64,000 bases of DNA from Xanthobacteraceae bacterium (lineage in GTDB: Bacteria; Pseudomonadota; Alphaproteobacteria; Rhizobiales; Xanthobacteraceae), in contig JANINJ010000085.1 in NCBI GenBank assembly GCA_024508855.1, forward strand, positions 1-64,000, written 5' to 3'. Position numbers and translations under genes: made by a program. The notes below the pieces were generated by a model. That model saw only the letters and a program-made list of their open reading frames with translations. It made no database searches and was not told where the DNA came from. Each line of letters starts with the position of its first letter. The first letter of the stretch is position 1. Shown piece after piece: positions 53,593-62,174 of this stretch.

Positions 53593-53718
53593 ATGTTTAT
53601 ATTCCCCCCGGTTACTTCCGCTGTCGTTGTCGTTGCCGCGACGTTTGTTCTCGCGGATATGTGGCTATTCGGCGCTATTCTTTCTTCCATGGTCCGTGAG
53701 GCAGAGAGGGACGATTGA
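53593..53718 (+). CDS. Small membrane protein (41 aa), unknown
   Basis: A 41-codon frame with ACGGAGG six bases before the ATG. It is a single hydrophobic helix (TSAVVVVAATFVLADMWLFG) ending in a charged tail VREAERDD. It is divergent from the Cox11-cytochrome fusion, 209 bp away. Resemblance to oxidase-associated micro-subunits is only in shape. I recognise no family, so function is open. Confidence 0.55.
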   Translation: MFIFPPVTSAVVVVAATFVLADMWLFGAILSSMVREAERDD

Positions 53719-53934
53719 ACGAGCGAGCGTGTGGGGCCGGTTTGCCGTTCGATCTCGTCGGCATCGACAGGGGGATCGCCGCGCTACCCTGCAATAAAGC
53801 CCGATGAAACTTTGAAGGATGCGAGATCGACGCGACCAAGGAGCGCCGGATGGTAGGTCCGTGCAAAACGGCATTCAGGGTCGTCGGGGGAGGCCGCAGG
53901 ATGTCGGGAAGTCGCCGCTAAACAGGCCTGAGGA

Positions 53935-54009
<75 letters not shown>

Positions 54010-54097
54010 GGATACCTTGGAAAGGGGTGCCGTCCCTATATCGGCTCTCTTGCGGACAGGCAAGCCGACTTGACGACGAAACTGGCCTGGCGCGGAA

Positions 54098-54460
54098 CTA
54101 CGCTGCCGCCAGCAACTTGTTCACTTCGCTGACCAATTCCCGCAGGTGTACCGGCTTGGCCAGGACCTTGGCGTTTTTCGGGGCCTCGGAATCGGAATTG
54201 AGCGCCACGGCGGCGAAACCGGTGATGAACATGATCTTGATGTCGGGGTCCAGTTCGGAGGCGCGGCGCGCCAGTTCGATCCCGTCCATTTCCGGCATCA
54301 CGATGTCGGTTAGAAGCATTTCAAAAGGCTCCTCGCGCAGCCTCTGATAGGCTGAGAGGCCGTTATCGTAGGACGAAACCTGAAAACCGGCGTTTTCAAG
54401 CGCCTTGACCAGGAAACGGCGCATGTCGTTGTCGTCTTCGGCGAGGAGAATTTTGTGCAT
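54098..54460 (-). CDS. cpdR: CpdR single-domain response regulator
   Basis: A 120-residue receiver-only protein: acidic pocket ILLAEDDNDMRRFLVKALE, phospho-acceptor Asp52 in LLTDIVMPEMDGIELARRA, and DIKIMFITGFAAVAL followed by a Lys of the receiver fold. This sequence is diagnostic of alphaproteobacterial CpdR, which as unphosphorylated adaptor primes ClpXP to degrade cell-cycle proteins and is switched by the CckA-ChpT relay. The start at 54460 fits; a longer open frame upstream is not conserved. It ends in Ala-Ala-Ala. Confidence 0.95.
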   Translation of the reverse strand: MHKILLAEDDNDMRRFLVKALENAGFQVSSYDNGLSAYQRLREEPFEMLLTDIVMPEMDGIELARRASELDPDIKIMFITGFAAVALNSDSEAPKNAKVLAKPVHLRELVSEVNKLLAAA

Positions 54461-54721
54461 GGCGATTGATGATCGAATCCGACTGAGGGAACCAGTAGCC
54501 CCACTAAGCCCGAGAGTTGGTAAATTTCGGGTGAAAGCGAAACAGGTCGGTTCCGAAAAACACAGCATACACCATGGACTGGCCAACGCCCGCGCCATTT
54601 GCACTGCTGCGCCAGGCTGAGGCGGCGGTGCCCCGGGTCTCGGGCACCTTTCGGTCCCAGCGACCGCCCTCCCCACTGTTTTTTCCGGCAGTTCTTCCCA
54701 CCTTTTTCTCTTGGCAGGCCG

Positions 54722-55699
54722 ATGACGAATCCCGACAATAAGCAATCGATCAACGCCCCACGTCTGGATACCAGCGCGGAAGATCAAGTCACAGGGACGG
54801 CGACGCCAGCGATGACCCAGCTCGACGAAGACCTATCGCCGCCGTTCAGCATCGCCGAACCGACGACCTGGCGGGCGCCGATCATCTTCAATTCCCCCCA
54901 TTCCGGCTCGATCTACCCGCGCGAATTCCTCGCCGCGTCGCGGATCGACATCGCGGCGCTGCGCCGGTCCGAAGACTCCTTCATGGACGAATTGATCGGC
55001 CACCTCACCGATCGGGGTTTCCCGGTGGTCAGCGTCAATTTTCCGCGCTCCTATGTGGACGTCAATCGCGAGCCCTACGAACTCGATCCACGCATGTTCA
55101 CCGGGCGCCTGCCGAGTTTCGCCAATACCCGCTCGATGCGCGTGGCGGGCGGGCTCGGCACTATCCCGCGGGTGGTCGGCGACGGGCAGGAAATCTATCG
55201 CGAGCGGCTCGATGTCGACGAGGCGCTGAACCGCATCGAAATGCTGTACAAGCCCTATCATCGCGCGCTGCGCCGCCTCATCAACAAGGCACACAATGCC
55301 TTCGGCACCGCCATCGTGATCGATTGCCATTCGATGCCGTCGGTCGGCGTATCGCGCGAGGAGCCGGCGCGGCCGGACGTCGTGATCGGCGATCGCTACG
55401 GCACCAGCTGCACCGCGATCCTGCGCGACCGGGTCGAGGAGACCCTGGGAGCACTCGGCTATTCGATTGGCCGCAACAAGCCTTATGCCGGCGGATTTAT
55501 CACCGAACACTACGGCAATCCCGCCAGCGGCCTGCACGCCATCCAGATCGAGCTCAATCGTGCGATCTACATGGACGAGCGGCGTCGCGAGCGCGGTCCG
55601 CGCTTCGCCGCCATCGCCGCGGATTTCACCGCGCTGGCCGAAGCGCTCGCCACGCTGCCGTTCAGCGACTTCGGCCCGTTCCAGGCCGCGGCCGAATAA
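54722..55699 (+). CDS. N-formylglutamate amidohydrolase family protein
   Basis: A 325-residue protein with IIFNSPHSGSIYP (metal/substrate region), NFPRSYVDVNREPYELDPRMF, and IVIDCHSMPS, matching the N-formylglutamate amidohydrolase (HutG-type) family. The reaction would be N-formylglutamate to formate plus glutamate, the last step of one histidine pathway, but no other hut gene is near. The gene is divergent from cpdR, a pairing I remember as frequent in Rhizobiales. The first ~30 residues are not typical; ATG at 54812 (MTQLDED) is an alternative start. Confidence 0.9.
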   Translation: MTNPDNKQSINAPRLDTSAEDQVTGTATPAMTQLDEDLSPPFSIAEPTTWRAPIIFNSPHSGSIYPREFLAASRIDIAALRRSEDSFMDELIGHLTDRGFPVVSVNFPRSYVDVNREPYELDPRMFTGRLPSFANTRSMRVAGGLGTIPRVVGDGQEIYRERLDVDEALNRIEMLYKPYHRALRRLINKAHNAFGTAIVIDCHSMPSVGVSREEPARPDVVIGDRYGTSCTAILRDRVEETLGALGYSIGRNKPYAGGFITEHYGNPASGLHAIQIELNRAIYMDERRRERGPRFAAIAADFTALAEALATLPFSDFGPFQAAAE

Positions 55700-55878
55700 A
55701 GCGGACCGGCTTTAACAGTTTGCGGATCAGCGGACGCACATCGCGGATCGTCGCGGGATGATCAACAACGCGATCATGCGCCATAGAGAGCCATTCAAAT
55801 CCGATTGCGGATTTTCGAAACTGAAAACCAATTTGAAAGCGGCTCGACGGAGCGCGCGGTACAAAAGTACGCCGCAAG

Positions 55879-55965
55879 AAAAAAGGGCCGCTTGCGATGG
55901 CAAGCGGCCCAAGTCTAGGGAGGAAACGCCCAAGGAGGGCAGCGATAACGCGAGGCGTTACCGCA
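55879..55965 (-). ncRNA. mmgR: MmgR-like (alpha-r8 family) small RNA
   Basis: On the minus strand the sequence contains TTTCCTCCCT (55917-55926), the invariant loop decamer I associate with the MmgR/alpha-r8 sRNA family of Rhizobiales. It has a hairpin GCCC-TCCTT-GGGC just 5' and ends in a strong terminator: 11-bp stem GGGCCGCTTGC/GCAAGCGGCCC (55885-55895, 55900-55910) followed by a run of six T (55879-55884). TATTGA at 55971-55976 could be its -10 box, placing the 5' end near 55965. MmgR regulates polyhydroxybutyrate storage in Sinorhizobium. No protein frame fits here. Ends are estimates. Confidence 0.6.
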
Positions 55966-56429
55966 CTGCATCAATATGCAACCGCGACGCACAAAACGCA
56001 AGTGTTTTTGTTACTTTTTCCATGCGTTTTGCGCATGTCTGAGCGGGTGAATTGAATACCTCGTTTTTGTTTTTTGTCTTTTATTTTCAGTTAGATAAAC
56101 CAACGAAGACATTTCGTCGCACATTTAAACAGTGAACTTATGTTCATTAATGTATTAGTTAATCGATTAATTAACTCACACAAGGCACGATTTCAGAACT
56201 AGGAGAATAGTCCGATCCAGAACGTCGGAAACGGATGAATTTCTTCGCGCGAACTGGAGCGCTCGGCCGCGCCGGAAGCGCGCCTCGGGCGAAGGATCGA
56301 AGGTTCGTTTTGTTTCGGTCGGAACCCGGACGGACGGGATCGATCCGGAAAATTACCATCGGGCCGGATGCGCCGCGGGCCGCTGCGCGCTATAGCAACG
56401 CGACGGCACATGCGACCAGAGAGGTATTC
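55966..56429. other. AT-rich intergenic region with palindromes
   Basis: A 464-bp gap between the sRNA and the phosphatase gene. From about 56040 to 56180 it is strikingly AT-rich for this genome, with T-runs. It contains the palindromes TGAAC-TTAT-GTTCA (56133-56146) and TTAATCGATTAA (56159-56170). A frame from 56235 joins the phosphatase but looks unlike its family. Probably promoter and regulator sites. Confidence 0.5.
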
Positions 56430-57224
56430 GTGACGGTCATCGATTTCACCGCCTTCATCGACCGTCTCGCAACGGCCTCCGGCGAGACCATTCTACCGTT
56501 TTTCCGGACCTCGCTCGGAGTGGACAACAAGGGCGCCGACAAGGGCCCCGGCCACGGCTTCGATCCCGTGACCGAAGCCGATCGCGCCGCCGAAGCGGTG
56601 ATGCGCCGGATGATCAAGGCCAGCTTTCCGCAGCATGGCATCGTCGGCGAGGAATTCGGCAACGAACGCGAGGACGCCGATTACGTCTGGGTGCTCGATC
56701 CAATCGACGGCACCAAATCGTTCATCTCCGGCTTTCCGATCTGGGGCACGCTGATCGCGCTGATGCACCACGGCGCGCCGGTGTTCGGCATGATGCACCA
56801 GCCCTATATCGGCGAGCGATTCAGCGGCGACAGCGGCTCCGCCAACTATCGCGGCAAGACCGGCCAACGGAAACTCGCGGTGCGGCGCTGCGCGACGCTG
56901 AGCGAAGCCACGCTGTTCACCACCAGTCCCCTACTGATGAACGCCGAGGACCGTGCGACGTTCACCCGCATCGAGGACAAGGTGCGCCTCGCGCGATACG
57001 GCGGCGATTGCTATTCCTACTGCATGCTGGCCGCGGGGCACCTCGACCTCGTGATCGAAACCGAACTCAAGCCCTACGACATCGCGGCGCTGATCCCGAT
57101 CATTACCGGCGCCGGCGGCATCGTCACCAACTGGGACGGCAAACCCGCACAGAGCGGCGGCCGCATCGTCGCCGCCGGCGACCGGCGCGTCCACGAGGAA
57201 GCCCTGGCCCTGCTGAACAGCTAA
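56430..57224 (+). CDS. Histidinol-phosphatase / inositol-monophosphatase family protein
   Basis: A 264-residue metal-dependent phosphatase with GEEFG (Glu), WVLDPIDGTKSFISGFPIWG (the DPIDGT metal site) and GGDCYSYCMLAAGHLDLVIE. The GDCY-Y-LAAGH pattern favours the HisN-type histidinol-phosphatases, which complete histidine synthesis where HisB/HisJ types are absent. Start GTG at 56430 has AGAGG upstream; the frame also runs upstream without conservation. Other IMPase activities cannot be excluded. Confidence 0.88.
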   Translation: MTVIDFTAFIDRLATASGETILPFFRTSLGVDNKGADKGPGHGFDPVTEADRAAEAVMRRMIKASFPQHGIVGEEFGNEREDADYVWVLDPIDGTKSFISGFPIWGTLIALMHHGAPVFGMMHQPYIGERFSGDSGSANYRGKTGQRKLAVRRCATLSEATLFTTSPLLMNAEDRATFTRIEDKVRLARYGGDCYSYCMLAAGHLDLVIETELKPYDIAALIPIITGAGGIVTNWDGKPAQSGGRIVAAGDRRVHEEALALLNS

Positions 57225-57243
57225 GAGCACTTGCTTCGCTGGA

Positions 57244-58143
57244 CTATGTCTTCGCCGCAGCTCGCAGATGCTCGGCGAGCAGGCGGGCCGGACGCGGCAA
57301 CGCCTTCAGGCTACGAAAGCAGATCGCGAGCCTTCGGTTCGCCCAGGGATCGCGGATCCGGATCATCATGATCGGCATCGATGCCGCGCACCGCCGCGCG
57401 GCCGCTTCCGGCACCACGGCGATGCCGACATTCGCCGCGACCATCTGACAGATGGCATCGAAATCCCGCAGTCGCGCCCGGAAACGCAACCGCGCGCCGA
57501 GGCGGGCCGCGTGTTTGCCGATATGAACCTGAAGCGCGGTCGAGGTCGTCAGGCCGACGAAATCGCGATCGACCACTTCGGCGAAGTTGATCTGGCGGCG
57601 CGCGCTGAACTCCCCGCGCAGGGAGGCCACAAGCACCAGCCGATCCTCGCTGAACGGAAATCGATCGATATTATCGGGCAACGCGTGTTCGGCAGCGAAT
57701 CCGAGTTCGGCCGCGCCGTTGGCGACGGCCTGAGCAATATCGGTGCTTTCGCGTTCCTCGACATCGACGCTGATGTTCGGATGCTCACGCAGGAACGCCG
57801 CAAGGGCTTTCGGTAGATGCTCGGACAACCCCACCGTATTGGCCATCATGTGCACGCTTGCCTTGCTGCCGCTGGCGTAGCCCGCCAGATCGCCGCGCAT
57901 GGTCTCGACGTTCTGCATGACGATGCGGGCGTGGCCGAGCAGGTTCTCGCCCGCGGCCGTGAGCGTGACGCCGCGGCGGCCGCGCGACAGCAGCGCAACG
58001 CCAAGCGCATTTTCCAGCCCCTTGATCCGTTCGCTGGCCGACGCCAGCGCCATGTTGGTGCGCTCGGCACCGCGGGTGATGCTGTTGGTGTCCGCCACCG
58101 CAAGGAACAGTTGAAGATCGACCAGATCGAACCGCATGGGCAT
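57244..58143 (-). CDS. LysR-family transcriptional regulator 2
   Basis: A 299-residue LysR regulator with LQLFLAVADTNSITRGAERTNMALASASERIKGLENALG forming the helix-turn-helix and an effector domain with VEERESTDIAQAVANGAAELGFAAE. It is divergent from a TauE/SafE exporter gene 90 bp away and is its probable regulator. The ligand is unknown. Confidence 0.93.
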   Translation of the reverse strand: MPMRFDLVDLQLFLAVADTNSITRGAERTNMALASASERIKGLENALGVALLSRGRRGVTLTAAGENLLGHARIVMQNVETMRGDLAGYASGSKASVHMMANTVGLSEHLPKALAAFLREHPNISVDVEERESTDIAQAVANGAAELGFAAEHALPDNIDRFPFSEDRLVLVASLRGEFSARRQINFAEVVDRDFVGLTTSTALQVHIGKHAARLGARLRFRARLRDFDAICQMVAANVGIAVVPEAAARRCAASMPIMMIRIRDPWANRRLAICFRSLKALPRPARLLAEHLRAAAKT

Positions 58144-58233
58144 CCTCCGGGATCATAAGGCTTCGGAAATCTCGAAGGCTTGCTCCGTAACCTCCAGATT
58201 GTGCCGATTGCGACGATCGGTCAATGTGGTCCC

Positions 58234-58986
58234 ATGTCCGAACCAAACCTCATCCTCATACTCGCCGTGTTCGCCCTTGCCGGATTCGTCAAAGGCGTAA
58301 TCGGATTAGGCCTGCCGACCGTGGCGATGGGCCTCCTGGCGACACGGATGGCACCGGCGCATGCGCTGGCCATCGTCATCGTGCCGGCGATCCTTACCAA
58401 CATCTGGCAGACGTTCGGCGGCCCTTACCTGCGCGATATCGTACGCCGGTTGTGGCCGATGCTGATCGGCCTCCTCGCCGGCATCTGGTTCGGCGCCGGC
58501 CTGATGACCGGCCCTTACGCGCGTTACGGGACGCTTGTTCTCGGCATCCTTCTGGTGATCTACGGCATCATCGGCCTCGGCAAGGTCCGCTTCCACGTGC
58601 CGCAGCCGCATGAGAAATGGATCGGCGGCGTGGTCGGGCTCACCACCGGCGTGGTGTCTGCGGCCACCGGCGTGCAGGTAATTCCGTCGATGCCCTTCAT
58701 GCAGGCCATCGGGCTCGAGAAGGACGAACTGGTACAGGCACTCGGCGTGTTTTTCACGACCGCCACAATTGCGCTGGCCTTCGGGCTAGCCGATGCGGGA
58801 CTGCTCAACGTCTCGGTCGCGGTGCCGGGGCTGGTGGCGCTGGCGTCAGGCTTTGCCGGCATGTTCATCGGCCAGAACGTGCGTACGCGGATGCATCCGG
58901 ACGCATTCCGGCGCTGGTTCCTGATCGCGATGGTACTGCTCGGGATTTATCTCGCCAGCGAGGCGATGGAAAAAATCTTCGCGTAA
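58234..58986 (+). CDS. TauE/SafE-family membrane exporter
   Basis: A 250-residue protein with about eight membrane helices and the repeat starts GFVKGVIGLGLPTVAMGLL and GGVVGLTTGVVSAATGVQVIPSMPFMQ, typical of TauE/SafE proteins. These export sulfite, sulfoacetate or other organic anions. ATG at 58234 fits; it lies next to LysR regulator 2. The substrate is not shown by context. Confidence 0.9.
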   Translation: MSEPNLILILAVFALAGFVKGVIGLGLPTVAMGLLATRMAPAHALAIVIVPAILTNIWQTFGGPYLRDIVRRLWPMLIGLLAGIWFGAGLMTGPYARYGTLVLGILLVIYGIIGLGKVRFHVPQPHEKWIGGVVGLTTGVVSAATGVQVIPSMPFMQAIGLEKDELVQALGVFFTTATIALAFGLADAGLLNVSVAVPGLVALASGFAGMFIGQNVRTRMHPDAFRRWFLIAMVLLGIYLASEAMEKIFA

Positions 58987-59004
58987 AAAATCCTCGGGTG
59001 ACGG

Positions 59005-59646
59005 CTATCGCGCATCCATCAGCGCCACGCGGATGCCGAGAGTGACGAACAGCGCGCCGATGCCCCGATTGAGCCAGCGCATCAGTCCACCGGAGCGGCG
59101 CATCCGCGCCGCCGCCTTCGCCGCAAAAGCCGCGACGCCAAGGCACCACAGCGTGCCGTTGAGCACGAAGATGACGCCGAGCAGCAGGAAGGCGAACGGC
59201 TTGTGAGGCGCGTCGGCGTCGACGAACTGCGGCAGGAACGCTAGGAAGAACAGCGCAATCTTCGGATTGAGCACGTTGGTCAGCGCGCCCTGCCAGAACA
59301 CCTGTCGCAACGTCACGGTTGGCGCGCTTCCCTGCCCGGCGGTTTCGGTTTCACCGCGCGACAGCAGCATGCGAACGCCCATGTAGCAGAGATAGGCACC
59401 GCCGATCAGCTTGATGGCATTGAACGCCACAGACGACGCGGCGAGCAACGCCGAGAGCCCCACCGCGGTGGCAAAGACATGCACCAGACATCCGCAGCCC
59501 ACTCCGATCGCCGCGGCCGCGCCACCGCGCCAGCCGAGCTGCAGGCTGCGGCCGGTGATATAGGCGTTATCCGGTCCCGGCGTGATGTTGAGCAGCAGGC
59601 CCGCGGCAACGAACAGCCCAAGGTCATGAATGCCGAGCATGCCCAT
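59005..59646 (-). CDS. LysE-family amino-acid exporter
   Basis: A 213-residue protein with six hydrophobic segments and NITPGPDNAYITGRSLQLGWRGGAAAAIG near the N terminus, the LysE/RhtB-family signature. It exports an amino acid or homoserine-lactone-like solute. ATG at 59646 overlaps the stop of the upstream hydrolase gene by ATGA-like TGATG, so translation is coupled. Confidence 0.92.
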   Translation of the reverse strand: MGMLGIHDLGLFVAAGLLLNITPGPDNAYITGRSLQLGWRGGAAAAIGVGCGCLVHVFATAVGLSALLAASSVAFNAIKLIGGAYLCYMGVRMLLSRGETETAGQGSAPTVTLRQVFWQGALTNVLNPKIALFFLAFLPQFVDADAPHKPFAFLLLGVIFVLNGTLWCLGVAAFAAKAAARMRRSGGLMRWLNRGIGALFVTLGIRVALMDAR

Positions 59647-60590
59647 CAACTCCGCGACGAGCCCGGCACGAAGGCGTCGAAAGCCGCCCAGAACTGCGCG
59701 CGGTAGCGATCCTGCTCCTGCAGGATCTCATGTCGCGATCCCGGGATCACCAGATGCGAGCCGCCGCGCAGATGATAGGCGAACTCCTCGATCGCCGGTG
59801 TCGAGACGATGGTGTCGCTGCCCGCGGCCATCATCAGGATCGGCTGTCGGATTTGCGACGGATAATGCGTGGCGCGAAAGCCGTGCATGGCGCGGAACGC
59901 AGTGTCGGCCCACGCTACCGTGGGCGCGGCGAGGCCGACGCTAGGGTCCTCCTCGATGATCGCAGCGTTGCGCGCATAGCGCACTGGATCGCTGGTCAAC
60001 GGATTATCGGCAAACGGAGCCGTGCCAACCAACGCATCGCTGCCGCCCGGGACATAACGGCCGCCCTGCCCGGCGAGCCGCATGGCCAGCAGCAGCACAC
60101 GCACCGGCCACGATGTCGTGCGCCGGGGAAGATCGATCATCGGCGCCGACAGCACGATGCGATCGAACCATTGCTTGCCGGCATGCGCGACGCGCAGCAT
60201 CACCGCGCCGCCCATCGAATGCGCCAGCGCAAAAAACGGCGGCGGACAATCCGGCAGCACCACCTGCCGGTAGAAGGCTTCGACGTCGGTCTCGAAGTCG
60301 GAAAAGTGTTGCACGTAGCCCTTGCGTGGATCGCTCAGGCCCCGCGCGGAACCGCCCTGCCCGCGCCAGTCGACCATCGCCACCGCGAAGCCGCGATCGC
60401 GCAACTCCTGCACCGTCTCGAAATACTTCTCGATCTGCTCGCTGCGGCCGGTGAAGACGCAAACGGTGCCCTTGCGTCCTGCCGGCGGCGCCCAGCGCGC
60501 GAACCGCAGGTTTACGCCGTCGGGCGTCTTGATGGTGCCGCTGACGACGTCGTCCGGAACCGGATTGGCGGGAATCGAAACAAGCGTCAT
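59646..60590 (-). CDS. Alpha/beta hydrolase (lysophospholipase/monoacylglycerol-lipase-like)
   Basis: A 314-residue alpha/beta hydrolase: nucleophile elbow LAHSMGGAVML, AMVDWRGQGGSARGLSDPRKGYVQHF upstream as in Serine aminopeptidase S33 / PldB proteins, an Asp in AAGSDTIVSTPAIEEF and a terminal His in PGSRHEILQEQ. It probably releases fatty acids from lysophospholipids or monoacylglycerols. It is co-transcribed with the LysE gene and divergent from the heat-shock gene. Confidence 0.9.
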   Translation of the reverse strand: MTLVSIPANPVPDDVVSGTIKTPDGVNLRFARWAPPAGRKGTVCVFTGRSEQIEKYFETVQELRDRGFAVAMVDWRGQGGSARGLSDPRKGYVQHFSDFETDVEAFYRQVVLPDCPPPFFALAHSMGGAVMLRVAHAGKQWFDRIVLSAPMIDLPRRTTSWPVRVLLLAMRLAGQGGRYVPGGSDALVGTAPFADNPLTSDPVRYARNAAIIEEDPSVGLAAPTVAWADTAFRAMHGFRATHYPSQIRQPILMMAAGSDTIVSTPAIEEFAYHLRGGSHLVIPGSRHEILQEQDRYRAQFWAAFDAFVPGSSRS

Positions 60591-60662
60591 GGAACGGTCC
60601 GGTGTGATGGAAAGTGCTGGAAATCAAGGGCATTTGATCGCGCAGGAAACTCCGCGGGCCCT

Positions 60663-60690
60663 CTTGAACGCGGCGAGGCTTCTCCCATAT
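60663..60690 (+). promoter_or_regulatory. RpoH (sigma-32)-like heat-shock promoter of hsp20
   Basis: CTTGAA (60663-60668) and CCCATAT (60684-60690) are separated by 15 bp, close to the sigma-32 consensus CTTGAA-N-CCCCATnT. Transcription would start near 60697, giving a ~140-nt leader before the hsp20 start. Confidence 0.65.
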
Positions 60691-60724
60691 CACCTTCGTG
60701 CAGGCCACTCTACAGGCTGCACGC

Positions 60725-60836
60725 AGACGAAAGCCCGGCCCAATGGCGGGCGGGTTAACCGGTAGCGAATTCCAGGCTTTGATTTTCCAAGCATGGATTC
60801 GCGTAAATCCAGATGTCGCTCAATGGAGGACTGACC
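60725..60836 (+). promoter_or_regulatory. ROSE-type RNA thermometer in the hsp20 leader
   Basis: The 3' part TCGCTCAATGGAGGA (60816-60830) aligns at 12 of 15 positions with the ROSE Shine-Dalgarno hairpin TTGCTCCTTGGAGGA (from memory), keeping the GCTC strand and the bulged G opposite the ribosome site. Upstream lie CCAGGCTT/AAGCATGG (60772-60796), TGGATT/AATCCA (60794-60811) and GCCCG/CGGGC (60733-60751) stems. At low temperature GGAGGA would be paired; heating opens it. Extent is estimated. Confidence 0.68.
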
Positions 60837-61328
60837 ATGCGTAGTTTCGATCTCACCCCGTTTTATCGTTCCACCGTCGGCTTCGATCGCCTGTTTTCGC
60901 TTCTGGACCAGACTTCCGGTCAGTCCTCTGAGAACGGCTCCCCGGGCTATCCGCCCTACAATATCGAACGCACCGGCGATAACGCATTCCGTATCACCGT
61001 CGCAGTATCCGGCTTCTCGCAGAACGAGTTGTCGATCGTCGCGAAGGAAAACACCCTCACCATCAAGGGCGAGAAAGTCGCCAACGAAAACAGCGACAGC
61101 AAATCCGAGGTGCTGTATCGCGGCATCGCGGCGCGTGCCTTCGAGCGCGTCTTCCAGCTCGCCGATTTCGTGCTGGTGAAGAATGCCTCGCTTGAAAACG
61201 GCCTCCTGCACGTCGATCTCGTCCGCGAGATTCCGGAAGCCAAGAAGCCGCGCAGCATTCCGATCCTGACTGCCACGCCGGCCACCCAGCCGGTGATCGA
61301 CAGCACCGGTGAGAAGGCCGCCGCCTAA
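60837..61328 (+). CDS. Hsp20 family small heat-shock protein (class A)
   Basis: A 163-residue alpha-crystallin-domain protein: N-terminal RSFDLTPFYRSTVGFDRLFSLLD, domain core ~45-135 (YNIERTGDNAFRITVAVSGF, LYRGIAARAFERVFQLADFV), and the oligomerising I-x-I motif IPI in PRSIPILT. It binds unfolding proteins during heat stress. ATG at 60837 has GGAGGA seven bases upstream, in the thermometer; 24 bp upstream another in-frame ATG would lose that site. Class A features match Bradyrhizobium-type Hsp20. Confidence 0.95.
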   Translation: MRSFDLTPFYRSTVGFDRLFSLLDQTSGQSSENGSPGYPPYNIERTGDNAFRITVAVSGFSQNELSIVAKENTLTIKGEKVANENSDSKSEVLYRGIAARAFERVFQLADFVLVKNASLENGLLHVDLVREIPEAKKPRSIPILTATPATQPVIDSTGEKAAA

Positions 61329-61362
61329 GCCGCGGTCGGTCGTTCCCGACCTTCGAGAGACG

Positions 61363-61390
61363 AAAACGCCCCGGAGCATCGGGGCGTTTT
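61363..61390. terminator. Rho-independent terminator after hsp20
   Basis: AAAACGCCCCG (61363-61373), loop GAGCAT, CGGGGCGTTTT (61380-61390): an 11-bp stem with T-tail rightwards and A-tail giving T leftwards, so it serves hsp20 and the convergent gene. Confidence 0.92.
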
Positions 61391-61424
61391 CTGTCGCTTG
61401 CGGGAATTGTCCCTGCGGGGAGAG

Positions 61425-62174
61425 CTAATCCAGCCCTTGCACCGCCGGCATTTCCTGTGTCGGCAGAATTTGCGGCGTCGATGGTTTCATTTCCGTCGAT
61501 GCGGGAGCGGCGGGTTTGCTTTCTGCGGATTTGGCTGCGCCGACGGTCGTGGCCTGGCTTTGCGTCGATGCGGATTGTTGCGCCGGTTTCGGCACCGGCT
61601 TCGCCGCCATCGGCTGCGCCGGCACCGGGCCGGTCTTCTCGGCGCGCTGCGGCGCGGCCTTCGGAGGCGTTGCCCCATGCGGCAGACTGGCGACATGCGG
61701 CACCCGTGCCGGCGGACGTCGCAGGTCGCCTGGCGGGGGCAGCGGACCGCCCCGACCGTAGGTCACCGTGAGGTCATCGCCGAAACGATCGCCCATCCGG
61801 TAGGCGGGCGTGAAATGGCGGATGCGGCCGGTTCGTGCGTCGATCACTAGGCGGCCATCCTCGCCGTCGGGATTGATGACCGAGATGGTGTAAACCGCAC
61901 CGCGATGGCGCGGGGCGCCCAACGGCGAGAAGCCGCTTTCGCGGACGATGTCGTAGACGACCCGCAACGGCAGCACCGGCGGCGCGTAATAGGATCGCGG
62001 CGCGGGACGCGGCGGCATCTCCTCCGGCGGCATCGCCGCGTAGACGTCGTCCGGGCCCCGGACTACTGCGTACGGCGAAACCTCGACCACGTAAGGCGCC
62101 GGCATCTGTGCCTGCGCCGCCGGCGCCAGCGCCAGCGCTCCTGTTGCCATCGCCCATGCCGCGAAAAGCTTCAT
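61425..62174 (-). CDS. Secreted proline/alanine-rich protein of unknown function
   Basis: A 249-residue protein with a signal peptide (AAWAMATGALALAPAAQAQ). A small globular part at ~70-135 (LPLRVVYDIVRESGFSPLG, GAVYTISVINPDGEDGRLVID, then ARTGRIRHF) resembles PepSY-type modules. A long Pro/Ala/Lys-rich low-complexity tail (~150-249) may span the cell wall. No catalytic motif. It is common in Bradyrhizobium-like genomes; function unknown. Confidence 0.8.
   Translation of the reverse strand: MKLFAAWAMATGALALAPAAQAQMPAPYVVEVSPYAVVRGPDDVYAAMPPEEMPPRPAPRSYYAPPVLPLRVVYDIVRESGFSPLGAPRHRGAVYTISVINPDGEDGRLVIDARTGRIRHFTPAYRMGDRFGDDLTVTYGRGGPLPPPGDLRRPPARVPHVASLPHGATPPKAAPQRAEKTGPVPAQPMAAKPVPKPAQQSASTQSQATTVGAAKSAESKPAAPASTEMKPSTPQILPTQEMPAVQGLD

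Noticed and set aside
55758..56042. 94-codon open frame over the sRNA region
   Set aside because: Basic, compositionally random, no ribosome site; it crosses the sRNA terminator hairpin.
56133..56146. GAAC-TTAT-GTTC as a LexA box
   Set aside because: That form (GAAC-N4-GTTC) is the Gram-positive type; alphaproteobacterial LexA reads GTTC-N7-GTTC, and no SOS gene is next to it.
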